The notes under the pieces are model-generated. The model was not told where the DNA came from. It ran no database searches and was given only the letters and a program-made list of their open reading frames with translations. Below, in pieces: positions 1 to 10,629 of a stretch of DNA of 64,000 nucleotides (its first letter is position 1; each line of letters opens with the position of its first letter). A program made the position numbers and the translations under genes. The DNA comes from Nitrosomonas sp. (lineage in GTDB: Bacteria > Pseudomonadota > Gammaproteobacteria > Burkholderiales > Nitrosomonadaceae), in assembly GCA_017984435.1 (NCBI GenBank), contig JAGNZK010000002.1:1-64000 (forward strand), written 5' to 3'.

Positions 1-280
1 CCAATAGCAAAGTGTCAATGTATTCGGCAGAATTTACCTCTCTGATGACATGTTCTCATAAAACTATTTTGAACAACACTTTTTCTAAACCCAAAAAACC
101 CCTCTTTTCCATATTGACATCCCACTGTCGCTTTTTTGACTATAAATAATTAAAAAACTGAAAATTAAAAGGGAGCATCCCTCAACTCGCCTCAATATGT
201 TTCATAAATACTTGGTGACGATATTTCGGTATTTACCTTTTGTTTGCTGAAGGGTTTGATTACAGTTCATCAACTAAGTC

Positions 281-309
281 TTATTATAAAAAACTCAATC
301 GAGTATACT
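281..309 (+). promoter_or_regulatory. possible promoter of metK
   Basis: The 342 bases before metK hold no convincing gene. The best sigma-70-like pair is TTATTA at 281-286 and TATACT at 304-309, 17 bases apart and about 33 bases before the metK start. The -10 box matches 5 of 6 consensus bases but the -35 box only 3 of 6. A TTGACA at 114-119 has no well-spaced -10 box. Confidence 0.25.
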
Positions 310-342
310 CAGCGGCTTCTCAAAATTTTAATTGAATAAACT

Positions 343-1506
343 ATGAGTGAATATCTTTTTACTTCTGAGTCTGTTTCCGAAGGCCATCCGGATAAGGTTG
401 CTGATCAAATTTCTGATGCCGTTTTGGATGCGATTCTGAGACAAGATGCCAACGCGCGGGTTGCATGCGAAACACTATGCAGTACTGGTTTGATTGTATT
501 GTCGGGAGAGATCACAACACATGCTTCTGTTGACTACAACATTATTGCACGTGAAACGGTTAAGAATATTGGTTATACCAGTTCGAACATCGGTTTTGAT
601 TCCACTACCTGTGCTGTTTTAACCGCGTTCAATAAACAATCTCCAGATATTGCCCAGGGTGTTGATCGTACAAAAGAAGAAGAAATGGAGCAAGGCGCGG
701 GGGATCAAGGCCTGATGTTTGGATTTGCTTGCGACGAAACCCCACAATTGATGCCGATGCCAATTTTTTATGCGCATCGTTTAGTTGAACGGCAGGCAGA
801 ATTGAGGAAAAAAGGACAATTGGCATGGTTACGTCCGGATGCCAAATCACAAGTTTCGGTGCGCTATCAGAACGGTAAACCACAATGCGTTGAGACTGTT
901 GTAATCTCCACACAGCATGATCCTGATGTTTCACATCAGGTGCTGACTGAAGCGGTTATTGAAGAAATTATTAAACCAGTTCTGCCTTCCGGAATGATCA
1001 GCGATCGTATCCAATATCTGGTCAATCCGACCGGACGTTTTGTAGTGGGTGGTCCGATGGGTGATTGTGGCTTGACCGGTCGTAAAATTATTGTCGATAG
1101 TTATGGTGGTTCAGCGCACCATGGCGGTGGTGCCTTCTCTGGCAAAGATCCTTCCAAAGTTGACCGATCGGCAACCTATGCCGGGCGCTACGTTGCAAAA
1201 AATATTGTAGCTGCTGGAATTGCCAGTAAATGTGAAGTGCAAGTTGCCTATGCGATTGGTGTCGCACGGCCCGTTTCATTGATGGTCAATACCTTCGGTA
1301 CTGGCAAGATTGCTGATGAGAAGATTGTCCAATTAATTGAAAAGCACTTTGATCTACGCCCTCGTGGCATCATTCATGCGCTCAATTTGTTGCGCCCCAT
1401 CTATGCCAAAACTGCTGCCTATGGGCATTTTGGACGAGAAGATCCGGATTTTACCTGGGAAGCTACGGATAAGGCTGCACAACTTCGTATCGATGCTGGC
1501 ATATGA
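343..1506 (+). CDS. metK: S-adenosylmethionine synthetase
   Basis: Makes S-adenosylmethionine from ATP and methionine in the cytoplasm, the entry point of the activated methyl cycle. The 387-residue length is normal for bacterial MetK. Visible signatures are GHPDK near residue 15, [16 protein letters not shown] near residue 115 (the conserved GAGDQG ATP-site hexapeptide), and [16 protein letters not shown] in the C-terminal third. The start is an ATG with a poor Shine-Dalgarno sequence. ahcY follows 145 bases later and metF after that, so precursor synthesis, product recycling and one-carbon supply lie together. The riboswitch in between separates control of ahcY from metK. Confidence 0.97.
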   Translation: MSEYLFTSESVSEGHPDKVADQISDAVLDAILRQDANARVACETLCSTGLIVLSGEITTHASVDYNIIARETVKNIGYTSSNIGFDSTTCAVLTAFNKQSPDIAQGVDRTKEEEMEQGAGDQGLMFGFACDETPQLMPMPIFYAHRLVERQAELRKKGQLAWLRPDAKSQVSVRYQNGKPQCVETVVISTQHDPDVSHQVLTEAVIEEIIKPVLPSGMISDRIQYLVNPTGRFVVGGPMGDCGLTGRKIIVDSYGGSAHHGGGAFSGKDPSKVDRSATYAGRYVAKNIVAAGIASKCEVQVAYAIGVARPVSLMVNTFGTGKIADEKIVQLIEKHFDLRPRGIIHALNLLRPIYAKTAAYGHFGREDPDFTWEATDKAAQLRIDAGI

Positions 1507-1560
1507 TTTTTTGGTAGTATGTATCGACATTAATACGCTTCAATTTGATTTTTCCACTGT

Positions 1561-1629
1561 GTTGAGGAGCGCTGCAGCGGTTTGTTCCGTGAGGCTCAGC
1601 ACAAGTGGGTATTGTGACAACGGCGCTCG
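1561..1629 (+). ncRNA. SAH riboswitch (leader of ahcY)
   Basis: The leader just upstream of ahcY fits the S-adenosylhomocysteine riboswitch. P1 is GAGCGC at 1567-1572 pairing with GCGCTC at 1623-1628. A pseudoknot pairs GTTGAG at 1561-1566 with CTCAGC at 1595-1600 (one G-U). A short inner hairpin is CGG 1578-1580 with CCG 1587-1589. The conserved GAGGAGCGCTGC core is present. The ahcY Shine-Dalgarno AGGAG at 1641-1645 begins 13 bases after P1 and I see no U-tract terminator, so control of translation is the simpler reading. Family knowledge: SAH binding turns expression on, so ahcY rises when SAH accumulates. Confidence 0.88.
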
Positions 1630-1651
1630 TTCATATTTTTAGGAGATAACT

Positions 1652-3076
1652 ATGAACGCTGTGCTCAATCAAAATGGTAGCGACTATAAGGTTGCCGATA
1701 TTTCATTGGCGGAATGGGGACGTAAAGAAATTACGATTGCCGAAACGGAAATGCCGGGTTTGATGGCATTGCGTAAGGAATATGCAAATCAAAAACCATT
1801 AGCAGGTGCACGTATTGCTGGTTCTTTGCATATGACGATTCAAACGGCTGTACTGATCGAAACATTGGTGGCCCTGGGTGCAGAAGTGCGTTGGGCCTCT
1901 TGTAATATTTTTTCCACGCAGGATCATGCAGCCGCAGCTATTGCTGCCAAGAATATCCCAGTATTTGCGTATAAAGGCGAATCACTGGAAGACTACTGGG
2001 AATATGCGCACCAGATCTTTGAGTGGATAGTAAATGGTCAATCTGACGGCGCTAATATGATCCTGGATGATGGTGGTGATGCAACATTACTGCTTATCCT
2101 GGGTACAAAAGCCGAGAAAAATCCTTCTGTAATTGCGAATCCTGCCAACGAAGAAGAAACCGCATTATTTGCTGCAATCAAAAATAAACTGGCTGTTCAA
2201 CCAAATTGGTATTCAACAAATCTTGCCAGGATACGCGGTGTGACAGAGGAAACCACCACAGGAGTCCATCGGTTATATGAAATGCATAAAAATGGAGAAC
2301 TTCCATTCCCAGCTTTTAACGTCAATGATTCTGTCACTAAATCAAAGTTCGATAATCTTTATGGTTGCAGGGAATCATTGGTTGATGGCATCAAACGTGC
2401 AACCGATGTCATGATCGCCGGAAAAATCGCGCTGGTTTGTGGTTATGGCGATGTCGGTAAAGGATGTGCACAATCATTACGCGGTTTGGGCGCGACGGTT
2501 TGGATTACTGAAATTGATCCAATCTGTGCCCTTCAAGCAGCCATGGAAGGGTATCGTGTCGTTACTATGGATGATGCCTGTGATCAAGCGGATATTTTTG
2601 TAACCGCGACAGGTAATTTGCGGGTGATCACGCATGATCACATGCTGAAAATGAAGGATCAGGCGATTGTTTGCAATATTGGGCATTTTGATTCGGAGAT
2701 TGATATTGCATCGGTGCAGAAATATCAGTGGGAGAATATCAAACCCCAAGTGGATCATGTCATATTTCCGACCGGACGCCGCATTATTGTTCTGGCGCAG
2801 GGCAGGCTGGTGAATTTGGGATGCGCAACTGGGCATCCTTCCTTTGTGATGTCGAGTTCGTTTACCAATCAGGTATTGGCGCAGATGGAATTATGGCGGA
2901 GTGGAGAGAATTACCAAAAGAATGTCTATGTGTTGCCAAAACATCTGGATGAAAAAGTAGCGCGCCTGCATATCGGGAAACTGGGCGTGAAACTTACTGA
3001 ATTGACAGATGAGCAGTCAAAATATTTGGGTCTCAACAAGAACGGCCCGTATAAACCAGAAATGTATCGGTATTAA
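1652..3076 (+). CDS. ahcY: adenosylhomocysteinase
   Basis: Hydrolyses S-adenosylhomocysteine to adenosine and homocysteine, relieving product inhibition of methyltransferases. The 474 residues include the NAD-binding motif [14 protein letters not shown] near residues 270-283 and the C-terminal [10 protein letters not shown] ending typical of the family. The length includes the roughly 40-residue insertion usual in proteobacterial enzymes. It starts at an ATG 6 bases after a good AGGAG Shine-Dalgarno sequence and sits directly behind the SAH riboswitch. After the stop a 10-bp hairpin (3096-3105 with 3123-3132) lacks a U tract, so transcription may continue into metF, 133 bases away. Confidence 0.97.
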   Translation: MNAVLNQNGSDYKVADISLAEWGRKEITIAETEMPGLMALRKEYANQKPLAGARIAGSLHMTIQTAVLIETLVALGAEVRWASCNIFSTQDHAAAAIAAKNIPVFAYKGESLEDYWEYAHQIFEWIVNGQSDGANMILDDGGDATLLLILGTKAEKNPSVIANPANEEETALFAAIKNKLAVQPNWYSTNLARIRGVTEETTTGVHRLYEMHKNGELPFPAFNVNDSVTKSKFDNLYGCRESLVDGIKRATDVMIAGKIALVCGYGDVGKGCAQSLRGLGATVWITEIDPICALQAAMEGYRVVTMDDACDQADIFVTATGNLRVITHDHMLKMKDQAIVCNIGHFDSEIDIASVQKYQWENIKPQVDHVIFPTGRRIIVLAQGRLVNLGCATGHPSFVMSSSFTNQVLAQMELWRSGENYQKNVYVLPKHLDEKVARLHIGKLGVKLTELTDEQSKYLGLNKNGPYKPEMYRY

Positions 3077-3209
3077 TTATCCATTCTTAGTCTTAAATGG
3101 GGGAAGCATTGTTTAAAAATTATTCTCCCATTAATAAAAAACTGTAATAAAACCAAGATGATTGATATCAACGCCGATTTGATAATTCTGTATTTGTAGA
3201 CTTGTAACG

Positions 3210-4070
3210 ATGGAATCACAAAAAAAATTCTCTCCTGCTTTCAGTTTTGAGCTGTTTCCGCCTCAGACTTCCCAAGGCGTTGAAAAACTACGATTAACAC
3301 GTCAGCAACTGGCTCAATATGACCCTAAGTTTTTTTCTGTGACTTTTGGCGCAGGTGGTTCGACGCGTGAACGGACATTGGAAACCGTATTGGAAATTCA
3401 AGCGGAGGGACATGTCGTTGCACCGCATCTTTCTTGCATTGGTTCGACCCGGCAGAATATTCGAATGATTCTGGAAAAATATCATCAGGCAGGTATTAGC
3501 CATATCGTTGCATTGCGTGGCGATTTGCCATCAGGGATGGCACAGGCGGGAGAATTTCGTTATGCGAGCGAACTGGTGACCTTTATCCGCCAGGAATTTG
3601 GATCTTCGTTTCATATCGATGTTGCGGCTTACCCGGAATATCATCCGCAAGCACGATCTGCGCAAGCGGATTTCGAGAATTTCAAGCATAAAATTGAAAC
3701 CGGTGCCAATTCGGCGATTACGCAATATTTCTATAATGCGGATGCCTATTATCATTTTGTTGAATCCTGTGAGTTGGCTGGTTTGAATATTCCTATTGTC
3801 CCTGGGATTATGCCAATTAATAAATTCTCTCAACTGGTTAGATTTTCAGATACTTGTGGTGCTGAAATCCCTCGCTGGATTCGTAAGAAATTAGAAAGTT
3901 ATAGCGATGATAGTGCGTCCATACAGGCTTTTGGGTTGGATGTCGTCACCGATCTTTGTGAGCAATTATTAAAAGCAGGTGCTCCCGGACTGCATTTTTA
4001 TACGTTGAATTCAGCCAACTTAACATCACTCATATGGCAGCGTCTTAATCTTAAAAGAAATACCGATTAA
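3210..4070 (+). CDS. metF: methylenetetrahydrofolate reductase
   Basis: Reduces 5,10-methylene-THF to 5-methyl-THF with a flavin cofactor, supplying the methyl group for methionine synthesis. The 286-residue protein is the short bacterial TIM-barrel form. It opens with FSFELFPPQT, the family's N-terminal motif containing the catalytic Glu, and has SVTFGAGGSTRERT near residue 45, IVALRGDLP near residue 95, and the PGIMPI strand near residue 197. The order metK-ahcY-metF links this gene to the methyl cycle, and folD, a kilobase on, makes its substrate. Confidence 0.96.
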   Translation: MESQKKFSPAFSFELFPPQTSQGVEKLRLTRQQLAQYDPKFFSVTFGAGGSTRERTLETVLEIQAEGHVVAPHLSCIGSTRQNIRMILEKYHQAGISHIVALRGDLPSGMAQAGEFRYASELVTFIRQEFGSSFHIDVAAYPEYHPQARSAQADFENFKHKIETGANSAITQYFYNADAYYHFVESCELAGLNIPIVPGIMPINKFSQLVRFSDTCGAEIPRWIRKKLESYSDDSASIQAFGLDVVTDLCEQLLKAGAPGLHFYTLNSANLTSLIWQRLNLKRNTD

Positions 4071-4237
4071 TCCATACTTCTTTGTTTTATTTGTGAGCAG
4101 TGTGATCGTCAATCAGGCAACCGCAGGTTTATGCAGAACATGTAATGAAACTGGAACGATCTTTTTCCTGATTTCCTCAGCCGGTATATAATGCGCATCC
4201 ATATTCTGATTAAAATAAAAAAGCATGAGGTCTCGAA

Positions 4238-4918
4238 ATGAAAGAAATAAAAACTGATTCTGATCAATCGACTGCAGAAGCATCAGTCCAGGAAACAATT
4301 GCTTCGGATGTTTCGACGATGGATGCTTGTGTCGCACATGCCAAGGAAGTCAGGGACACCCAGCTGGAACGTATCAAAAGCAGAGATTATGATTTTGCAC
4401 CCGAATTTAAGGGCATGACGATTCAGCTTTATTTACTGGGTGTGATGTGGAGATTCGTTGAGCGTTTGGGAAATGCAGATGATGCGCGTGAATTGGCCTT
4501 CGCAGCTTTAGGAACACTGCTGATGCAAGACGGACTGCATAAAAAGCAAGTAGCTAAGCGTATTGAATTCCTGAAGAAGATGTCCAAAGTTGAAAATAAT
4601 CATGATGCCTTGGCGGTGGCTATCGGCTATGAATCTGAGTCTGGTGATAACAGTCTGGCAGAGGCATTTGATCATTATGTTGATGATGCCCAGGTTTCAG
4701 GTGCGTTTTGGCGACTGTATGACCGTGGCAGAAAAATCATGCTTTACGGTGGCTTATCAATAGCGTTTGTGGTGATCTGGTTTGTCACATTGTTTATGCC
4801 GGGGAATAGTGCGATTGCGATTCTTGCGGCCGGACTCATCGCAGCGGCACTTTTTGTCATACCGGTATTCTTGATTGGTATCTATATGTATCGCACGAGA
4901 ATTAAAAAAGCAAAATAA
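4238..4918 (+). CDS. hypothetical membrane protein, two C-terminal TM helices
   Basis: I do not recognise this 226-residue protein. Residues 1-160 are soluble, charged and probably helical, including an amphipathic stretch near residues 50-110. Two strongly hydrophobic segments follow at about 167-190 and 192-220, ending in the basic MYRTRIKKAK, which suggests a tail-anchored topology with the bulk in the cytoplasm. The ATG at 4238 follows a GAGGT Shine-Dalgarno sequence. It lies between metF and folD on the same strand but has no obvious link to folate metabolism. Confidence 0.75.
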   Translation: MKEIKTDSDQSTAEASVQETIASDVSTMDACVAHAKEVRDTQLERIKSRDYDFAPEFKGMTIQLYLLGVMWRFVERLGNADDARELAFAALGTLLMQDGLHKKQVAKRIEFLKKMSKVENNHDALAVAIGYESESGDNSLAEAFDHYVDDAQVSGAFWRLYDRGRKIMLYGGLSIAFVVIWFVTLFMPGNSAIAILAAGLIAAALFVIPVFLIGIYMYRTRIKKAK

Positions 4919-5004
4919 GTGAGTTAACTCGGATCTCTATATGATCCAGCATATAAACAGCAAGAAATTAAGATTAATTGATCAAACCGGCTGCTAGCGT
5001 AAAA

Positions 5005-5862
5005 ATGAGTGCGCATATTATAGATGGTAAGAAAATAGCCGAATTGGTACGTGCCGAGTGGAAATTACGTGCTGAGAAATTGATTCAGTCAGGCAGAAAA
5101 CCAGGATTGGCAGTGATTATTGTTGGAGATAATGCTGCATCAGGCATTTATGTCAGAAATAAAGTAAAAGCTTGTAATGAAATCGGTATTCACTCGGAAG
5201 TGCATGCTTTTCCGGCGAGTGCTCAACAAAATGAAGTATTGAATTGCATTCAGGCACTCAATGAAAACTCGAATATCCATGGCATTTTGGTTCAATTACC
5301 ACTTCCTTCTCATTTTGAAAACAACCGGGTAATCACTTCCATTGCTGTTGAGAAAGATGTGGATGGTTTTCATCTTTACAATGTGGGGGCGTTAGTGACT
5401 GGAAATACCGTATTCTCACCTTGTACGCCTTATGGTGTGATGGTAATGTTGGAAAGAAACCATATTCCGATGGTAGGTCAACACGCGGTAGTAGTCGGAC
5501 GTAGCAATATTGTCGGTAAGCCCATGGCGTTCATGTTATTGGAGCAAGGTGCTACTGTGACGATTTGTACCTCGAAAACACGTAATTTATCTCAATTCAC
5601 AAAAAATGCTGATATTCTGGTAGTAGCGACAGGGAAACCTCGTATGATTACTGCCGAAATGGTAAAGCCTGGTGCTGTCGTGATCGATGTGGGTATTAAT
5701 CGATTACCCGATGGGAAACTCTGCGGTGATGTCGACTATGAGTCGGTTAGGGAGATTGCCGGATATATTACGCCGGTTCCGGGAGGCGTAGGACCGATGA
5801 CTATCACGATGTTGTTATGCAACACCATTCTGGCTGCTGAACGTACGCAAACCGGTAAATAA
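5005..5862 (+). CDS. folD: bifunctional methylenetetrahydrofolate dehydrogenase / methenyltetrahydrofolate cyclohydrolase
   Basis: Interconverts 5,10-methylene-THF, methenyl-THF and 10-formyl-THF using NADP. Conserved blocks are [14 protein letters not shown] (with the catalytic Lys), [23 protein letters not shown], the nucleotide-binding [14 protein letters not shown] and the C-terminal [15 protein letters not shown]. The frame is open upstream to a TTG at 4978, but the ATG at 5005 gives the usual [12 protein letters not shown] start and a normal length of 285 residues, so it is chosen. aceE starts 40 bases after the stop. Confidence 0.96.
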   Translation: MSAHIIDGKKIAELVRAEWKLRAEKLIQSGRKPGLAVIIVGDNAASGIYVRNKVKACNEIGIHSEVHAFPASAQQNEVLNCIQALNENSNIHGILVQLPLPSHFENNRVITSIAVEKDVDGFHLYNVGALVTGNTVFSPCTPYGVMVMLERNHIPMVGQHAVVVGRSNIVGKPMAFMLLEQGATVTICTSKTRNLSQFTKNADILVVATGKPRMITAEMVKPGAVVIDVGINRLPDGKLCGDVDYESVREIAGYITPVPGGVGPMTITMLLCNTILAAERTQTGK

Positions 5863-5902
5863 AATAGATAAATCAGTTAAATTTTGATGGGTGTGTTCGA
5901 AC

Positions 5903-8563
5903 ATGGAATTACAACCTGATATAGATCCACAAGAAACACAGGAATGGTTGGATGCGTTGGATTCGGTCATTGTCAGTGCCGGTGGAGAGCGTGCTCATTT
6001 TCTACTGGAAAAACTAATTGAGAAAGCCCGCCGTTCGGGTGCCTACTTACCCTATAGCGCCACAACAGCTTATATCAATACCATCCCAACCGGTAAAGAG
6101 GAACGCTCGCCAGGCAACAATGCGATAGAGCATCGTATTCGCTCGTATGTTCGCTGGAATGCTATGGCGATGGTATTACGTGCCAACAGGGATACCAATG
6201 TAGGCGGACATATTGCCAGCTTTGCATCTGCGGCAACGCTATATGACGTTGGGTATAATCATTTCTGGCATGCGCCGTGTGAAACGCATGGCGGGGATTT
6301 GGTCTATGTGCAGGGACATTCTTCTCCGGGTGCTTATGCGTATGCATTTCTTTCCGGAGAGTTGAGTCAGGAACAACTGGACAGCTTTCGCCAAGAAGCT
6401 GGTGGTAACGGTTTGTCTTCCTATCCACATCCTTGGTTAATGCCTACTTTCTGGCAATTTCCAACAGTTTCAATGGGTCTTGGGCCGCTAATGGCCATTT
6501 ATCAAGCGCGCTTCATGAAGTATCTGGGCAGTCGGGGATTGGTCAATACTCATGGCCGTAAAATCTGGGCTTTTATGGGTGACGGTGAAATGGATGAACC
6601 CGAGTCACTCGGTGCTATTTCACTAGCATCACGCGAGAGTCTGGATAATTTAATTTTTGTGGTCAATTGCAACCTGCAACGATTGGATGGCCCAGTGCGC
6701 GGAAATGGCAAGATCATCCAGGAACTGGAAGGTGCCTTTCGTGGCGCCGGCTGGAACGTGATCAAAGTGATTTGGGGTTCTTATTGGGATCCATTGTTGG
6801 CTAAAGATACCAAAGGGCTATTGCAAAAACGCATGATGGAATGCGTGGATGGGGAATATCAGAACTTTAAAGCCAGAGACGGTGCCTATGTGCGTGAGCA
6901 CTTTTTTGGGAAATATCCTGAGCTATTGGAAATGGTCGCCAATATGTCGGACGATGATATCTGGCGATTAAACCGCGGCGGACATGATCCTTATAAAGTG
7001 TACGCAGCCTATGCGACGGCAGTAAAACATACTGGTCAGCCGACTGTGATATTGGCTAAAACCATTAAAGGTTACGGTATGGGTGAAGCCGGTGAAGCAC
7101 AAAATATCACGCACCAGCAGAAAAAGATGGGCACTACTTCATTAAAGGCTTTTCGCAATCGGTTTGGTCTGGATATCCCGGATGACGAGATTGACGAGAT
7201 ACCTTATCTCACGCTTGCCGCGGATTCACCGGAATTTGCTTATATGCAAGAACGCCGCCAAGCGTTAGGTGGCACTTTTCATCGGCGCAAGACCAGTGCG
7301 CAGGCATTGCAGATACCGCCCCTGTCAGCTTTTGAATCGCTACTGAAAGCCAGTGGGGAAGGGCGCGAGTCATCAACAACCATGGCTTTTGTGCGCATTC
7401 TGAATATCCTGGTTAAGGATAAACAGATCGGTAAACATATTGTTCCAATCGTAGCCGATGAGTCGCGTACCTTTGGTATGGAGGGTATGTTCCGGCAGCT
7501 CGGCATCTGGTCATCCATGGGACAATTGTATACACCGCAGGATGCCGATCAGCTAATGTACTATAAGGAAGACAAACACGGACAGATTCTGCAGGAAGGT
7601 ATCAACGAAGCCGGCGCTATGTCATCCTGGATCGCTGCGGCGACGGCTTACAGCACGCATGGCATCCAGATGATTCCGTTTTTTATATTTTATTCCATGT
7701 TCGGTTTTCAGCGTATCGGCGATTTAGCTTGGGCTGCCGGGGATATGCGCTGCCGTGGTTTTTTGCTGGGTGGAACGGCGGGACGCACGACATTGAATGG
7801 CGAAGGGTTGCAACATGAGGATGGACATAGTCATATCGTGGCTTCAACGATTCCCAATTGCGTATCATATGATCCGGCATTTGCGTACGAGTTGGCTGTC
7901 ATCATCCAGGATGGTTTGCGCCGCATGTACCAGGAACAAGAGGATATCTATTATTACATCACGGTAATGAATGAAAACTACCCACATCCTGAAATGCCGG
8001 TTGGGGTTGAGAAAAATATACTGAAGGGCATGTATTTATTCAGCGAAGGCAGCAAGAATAAGGATAAATTTCATGTGCAGTTACTCGGTGCTGGCACTAT
8101 TCTGCGCGAAGTGATTGCGGCTGCTGCCATACTCAAAAAAGAATATCACGTGAATGCAGATATTTGGAGCGTGACCAGCTTTAATGAATTAAGACGTGAA
8201 GCATTGAGTGTAACGCGCTGGAATATGCTGCATCCGGCTCAAGCGGCGAAAGTGTCTCATGTGGAAGACTGTCTTAAAGGACGCGAGGGGCCTGTGGTAG
8301 CTGCCACTGACTATATGAAGATTTATGCGGATCAGATCCGTGAATTTGTTCCTGGGAGGTATCTTGTTTTGGGAACGGATGGTTTCGGACGTTCCGATAC
8401 GCGGGAGAAATTGCGTCGTTTCTTTGAGGTTGATCGATTTTATATTACGGTTGCAGCACTTAAAGCGCTATCTGAAGAGGGAAAGATCTCGAGTCAACAG
8501 GTTGATCAAGCCATACAGAAATATGGTATCGATCCGGAAAAGCCTAACCCGGCAATCAGTTAA
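5903..8563 (+). CDS. aceE: pyruvate dehydrogenase E1 component, homodimeric type
   Basis: Thiamine-diphosphate-dependent decarboxylase of the pyruvate dehydrogenase complex, passing the acetyl group to the lipoyl arm of E2. From the ATG at 5903 it has 886 residues, as expected for the single-chain proteobacterial E1. The ThDP motif is clear (GDGEMDEPES near residue 224, then NCNLQRLDGPV), and HEDGHSHI and YYYITVMNENY lie in the C-terminal half. A GTG at 5891 is an alternative start, but neither start has a strong Shine-Dalgarno sequence. aceF follows after 24 bases, forming an operon. No lpd gene for E3 lies nearby. Confidence 0.97.
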   Translation: MELQPDIDPQETQEWLDALDSVIVSAGGERAHFLLEKLIEKARRSGAYLPYSATTAYINTIPTGKEERSPGNNAIEHRIRSYVRWNAMAMVLRANRDTNVGGHIASFASAATLYDVGYNHFWHAPCETHGGDLVYVQGHSSPGAYAYAFLSGELSQEQLDSFRQEAGGNGLSSYPHPWLMPTFWQFPTVSMGLGPLMAIYQARFMKYLGSRGLVNTHGRKIWAFMGDGEMDEPESLGAISLASRESLDNLIFVVNCNLQRLDGPVRGNGKIIQELEGAFRGAGWNVIKVIWGSYWDPLLAKDTKGLLQKRMMECVDGEYQNFKARDGAYVREHFFGKYPELLEMVANMSDDDIWRLNRGGHDPYKVYAAYATAVKHTGQPTVILAKTIKGYGMGEAGEAQNITHQQKKMGTTSLKAFRNRFGLDIPDDEIDEIPYLTLAADSPEFAYMQERRQALGGTFHRRKTSAQALQIPPLSAFESLLKASGEGRESSTTMAFVRILNILVKDKQIGKHIVPIVADESRTFGMEGMFRQLGIWSSMGQLYTPQDADQLMYYKEDKHGQILQEGINEAGAMSSWIAAATAYSTHGIQMIPFFIFYSMFGFQRIGDLAWAAGDMRCRGFLLGGTAGRTTLNGEGLQHEDGHSHIVASTIPNCVSYDPAFAYELAVIIQDGLRRMYQEQEDIYYYITVMNENYPHPEMPVGVEKNILKGMYLFSEGSKNKDKFHVQLLGAGTILREVIAAAAILKKEYHVNADIWSVTSFNELRREALSVTRWNMLHPAQAAKVSHVEDCLKGREGPVVAATDYMKIYADQIREFVPGRYLVLGTDGFGRSDTREKLRRFFEVDRFYITVAALKALSEEGKISSQQVDQAIQKYGIDPEKPNPAIS

Positions 8564-8587
8564 GCCGGAGCACTATGAGGAAAGCAC

Positions 8588-9898
8588 GTGGCTGAATTAA
8601 AAAAAGTATTCATCCCCGACATCGGTGATTTCAAAGATATTCCGGTAATCGAGGTATTGATCAAAGCAGGCGATGAAGTTAAAACTGAAGATTCATTGAT
8701 TACACTGGAGTCCGACAAAGCGACTATAGAGATCCCATCTCCATACGCCGGTGTGATCAAAGAGTTGTTTGTCAAAACAGGCGATAAAGTATCAGAAGGT
8801 ACGGCAATATTAGCGATTGAAGTTTCAAATAGTACCGATGTGAAAACTTCTCATCAAACTGCTGAGAAGGCGCCAATTCAGAAACATATCGCTGCTCAAC
8901 CTGAGATAGAAGTCAAGCAAGCTGCTGCAGTCCAACAGATACAGCACTTACCGCAAGATACATCACCTGTAATTAATACCTTCTCTAAAGCGCATGCCAG
9001 TCCGTCTATCCGTCGTTTTGCGCGGGAATTGGGTGTAAATTTGGATTTGATTACGGGTAGCGGACCTAAGCATCGTATTCTCAAAGAAGATGTGCAAGCG
9101 TATGTAAAAACGGAATTGTCAAAGTCTCGCAGCAATGGTGCCGGATCAGCGCTTAATTTACTGCCTTGGCCGCAGGTTAACTTTGCCAAATTTGGTCCGA
9201 TTGAGTTGAAACCACTGACGCGCATCAAACAAATTTCAGGTGCTAATTTGCACCGGAATTGGGTGATGATTCCACATGTGACGCAGTTTGACGAAGCGGA
9301 TATCACAGATTTGGAGACTTTACGCAAGGAATCCAATGAAAGTACCAAAGAAAATAAAGTGAAGTTGACACTACTCGCTTTTCTGATGAAAGCGCTCATT
9401 GCTCCTTTGAAAAAATTCCCAGAATTTAATGCCTCGCTTGATAACGGTGTCGATGGTGAAACTAATCTAATTATCAAACACTTTTATCATGTTGGTTTTG
9501 CCGTGGATACGGTTCATGGACTAGTGGTTCCTGTCATTAGAGATGTTGATCAAAAGGGTGTGATTAGCATTGCTGAAGAATTAACCAGACTTTCCATATT
9601 GGCGCGTGAAGGCAAATTAAAACCCACGGATATGCAAGGCGCAAGTTTTACCATCTCCAGTCTTGGCGGCATTGGCGGCACAGCATTTACACCGATTATC
9701 AACGCACCTGAAGTTGCTATTCTGGGTGTTTCAAAAGCCGGTATCAAACCGGTTTATCGTGATAACCAATTTGTGCCTAGGCTGATGTTGCCTCTGTCGC
9801 TGTCCTATGATCATCGGGTCATTGATGGTGCAACTGCGGCGCGTTTTACGACACATTTATCGGAAGTGCTAACGGATATGCGTCTGGCTTTACTATAA
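8588..9898 (+). CDS. aceF: pyruvate dehydrogenase E2 (dihydrolipoyllysine acetyltransferase)
   Basis: Core subunit of the pyruvate dehydrogenase complex. The 436 residues show one lipoyl domain (about 1-78, lipoyl Lys in LESDKATIEIPSP), an Ala/Gln-rich linker, a peripheral-subunit-binding domain (about 138-174, ASPSIRRFARELGV) and the acetyltransferase domain with the catalytic LSYDHRVIDGA near the C terminus. Many proteobacterial E2 proteins carry two or three lipoyl domains; this one has one. The GTG start follows AGGA at 8578-8581 with good spacing. Confidence 0.96.
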   Translation: MAELKKVFIPDIGDFKDIPVIEVLIKAGDEVKTEDSLITLESDKATIEIPSPYAGVIKELFVKTGDKVSEGTAILAIEVSNSTDVKTSHQTAEKAPIQKHIAAQPEIEVKQAAAVQQIQHLPQDTSPVINTFSKAHASPSIRRFARELGVNLDLITGSGPKHRILKEDVQAYVKTELSKSRSNGAGSALNLLPWPQVNFAKFGPIELKPLTRIKQISGANLHRNWVMIPHVTQFDEADITDLETLRKESNESTKENKVKLTLLAFLMKALIAPLKKFPEFNASLDNGVDGETNLIIKHFYHVGFAVDTVHGLVVPVIRDVDQKGVISIAEELTRLSILAREGKLKPTDMQGASFTISSLGGIGGTAFTPIINAPEVAILGVSKAGIKPVYRDNQFVPRLMLPLSLSYDHRVIDGATAARFTTHLSEVLTDMRLALL

Positions 9899-9951
9899 AG
9901 ACATGGTTGATATTTTACAGAAAACAACATGTGCTTCTTATACTGTCATAG

Positions 9952-10629
9952 GTGAAAACTATCGATAAGTTTTCTCTGGTTGGTATTTATGGTGGCACAT
10001 TTGATCCTATCCATTATGGCCATCTGCGTATTGCTGAAGAACTGCTTGATATCATTGATTTGAGGAATATACTTTTTGTTCCTTCCGGTGCGCCTCGTTT
10101 ACGTACGGTTCCAGCCGCATCAAGAAATCACCGTGCTGCCATGGTACGTTTGGCAATCCAGGGTAACAATATGTTTGCACTGGATGAACGTGAAATCGAT
10201 CGTCCTGGTATAAGTACGACAGTTGAATCCCTGCGTGAATATCAATACGAATTAGGAAAAAATACGGCACTTTGCTTTATATTAGGGATAGATGCATTTG
10301 TAAAAATAAATCAGTGGCATCACTGGCATGAATTGTTCAATCTATGCCATATGATCATTGTGGCGCGTCCGGGCTATACATCCATCGATGATTATCAGAA
10401 TCTGCCTGTAGATATCAGAAAAGAATTGATTGCTCGTCGTGTTCTGAATGCCGGTGATTTGGGGCTTCAGATGAATGGTTTTATTTATACGGCACAAACG
10501 TCACTGTTGGAAATATCAGCTTCGCATATACGATCATTGATAGCTGCCGGAAAAAGTACACGTTATTTGCTTCCGGAAATCGTCTCTGATTACATTCAAT
10601 CCAATTATTTATACGTTGAGAAAATATGA
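9952..10629 (+). CDS. nadD: nicotinate-nucleotide adenylyltransferase
   Basis: Adenylates nicotinate mononucleotide in NAD synthesis. The 225-residue protein carries the nucleotidyltransferase signature GGTFDPIHYGHLRIAEE near residue 15 and, near the C terminus, ISASHIRSLI, a form of the family's (S/I)SxxxIR motif. The start is a GTG. Its stop overlaps the rsfS start by 4 bases (ATGA), so the two are probably translationally coupled. The order nadD-rsfS-rlmH-maf-rng is common in betaproteobacteria. Confidence 0.95.
   Translation: MKTIDKFSLVGIYGGTFDPIHYGHLRIAEELLDIIDLRNILFVPSGAPRLRTVPAASRNHRAAMVRLAIQGNNMFALDEREIDRPGISTTVESLREYQYELGKNTALCFILGIDAFVKINQWHHWHELFNLCHMIIVARPGYTSIDDYQNLPVDIRKELIARRVLNAGDLGLQMNGFIYTAQTSLLEISASHIRSLIAAGKSTRYLLPEIVSDYIQSNYLYVEKI

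Noticed and set aside
1337-1642. Plus-strand frame of 101 codons over the metK end and SAH riboswitch
   Set aside because: It overlaps metK in another frame and covers the structured RNA; no ribosome-binding site.
3096-3132. 10-bp hairpin after ahcY as a terminator
   Set aside because: The loop is 17 bases and there is no T run after it; metF probably shares the transcript.
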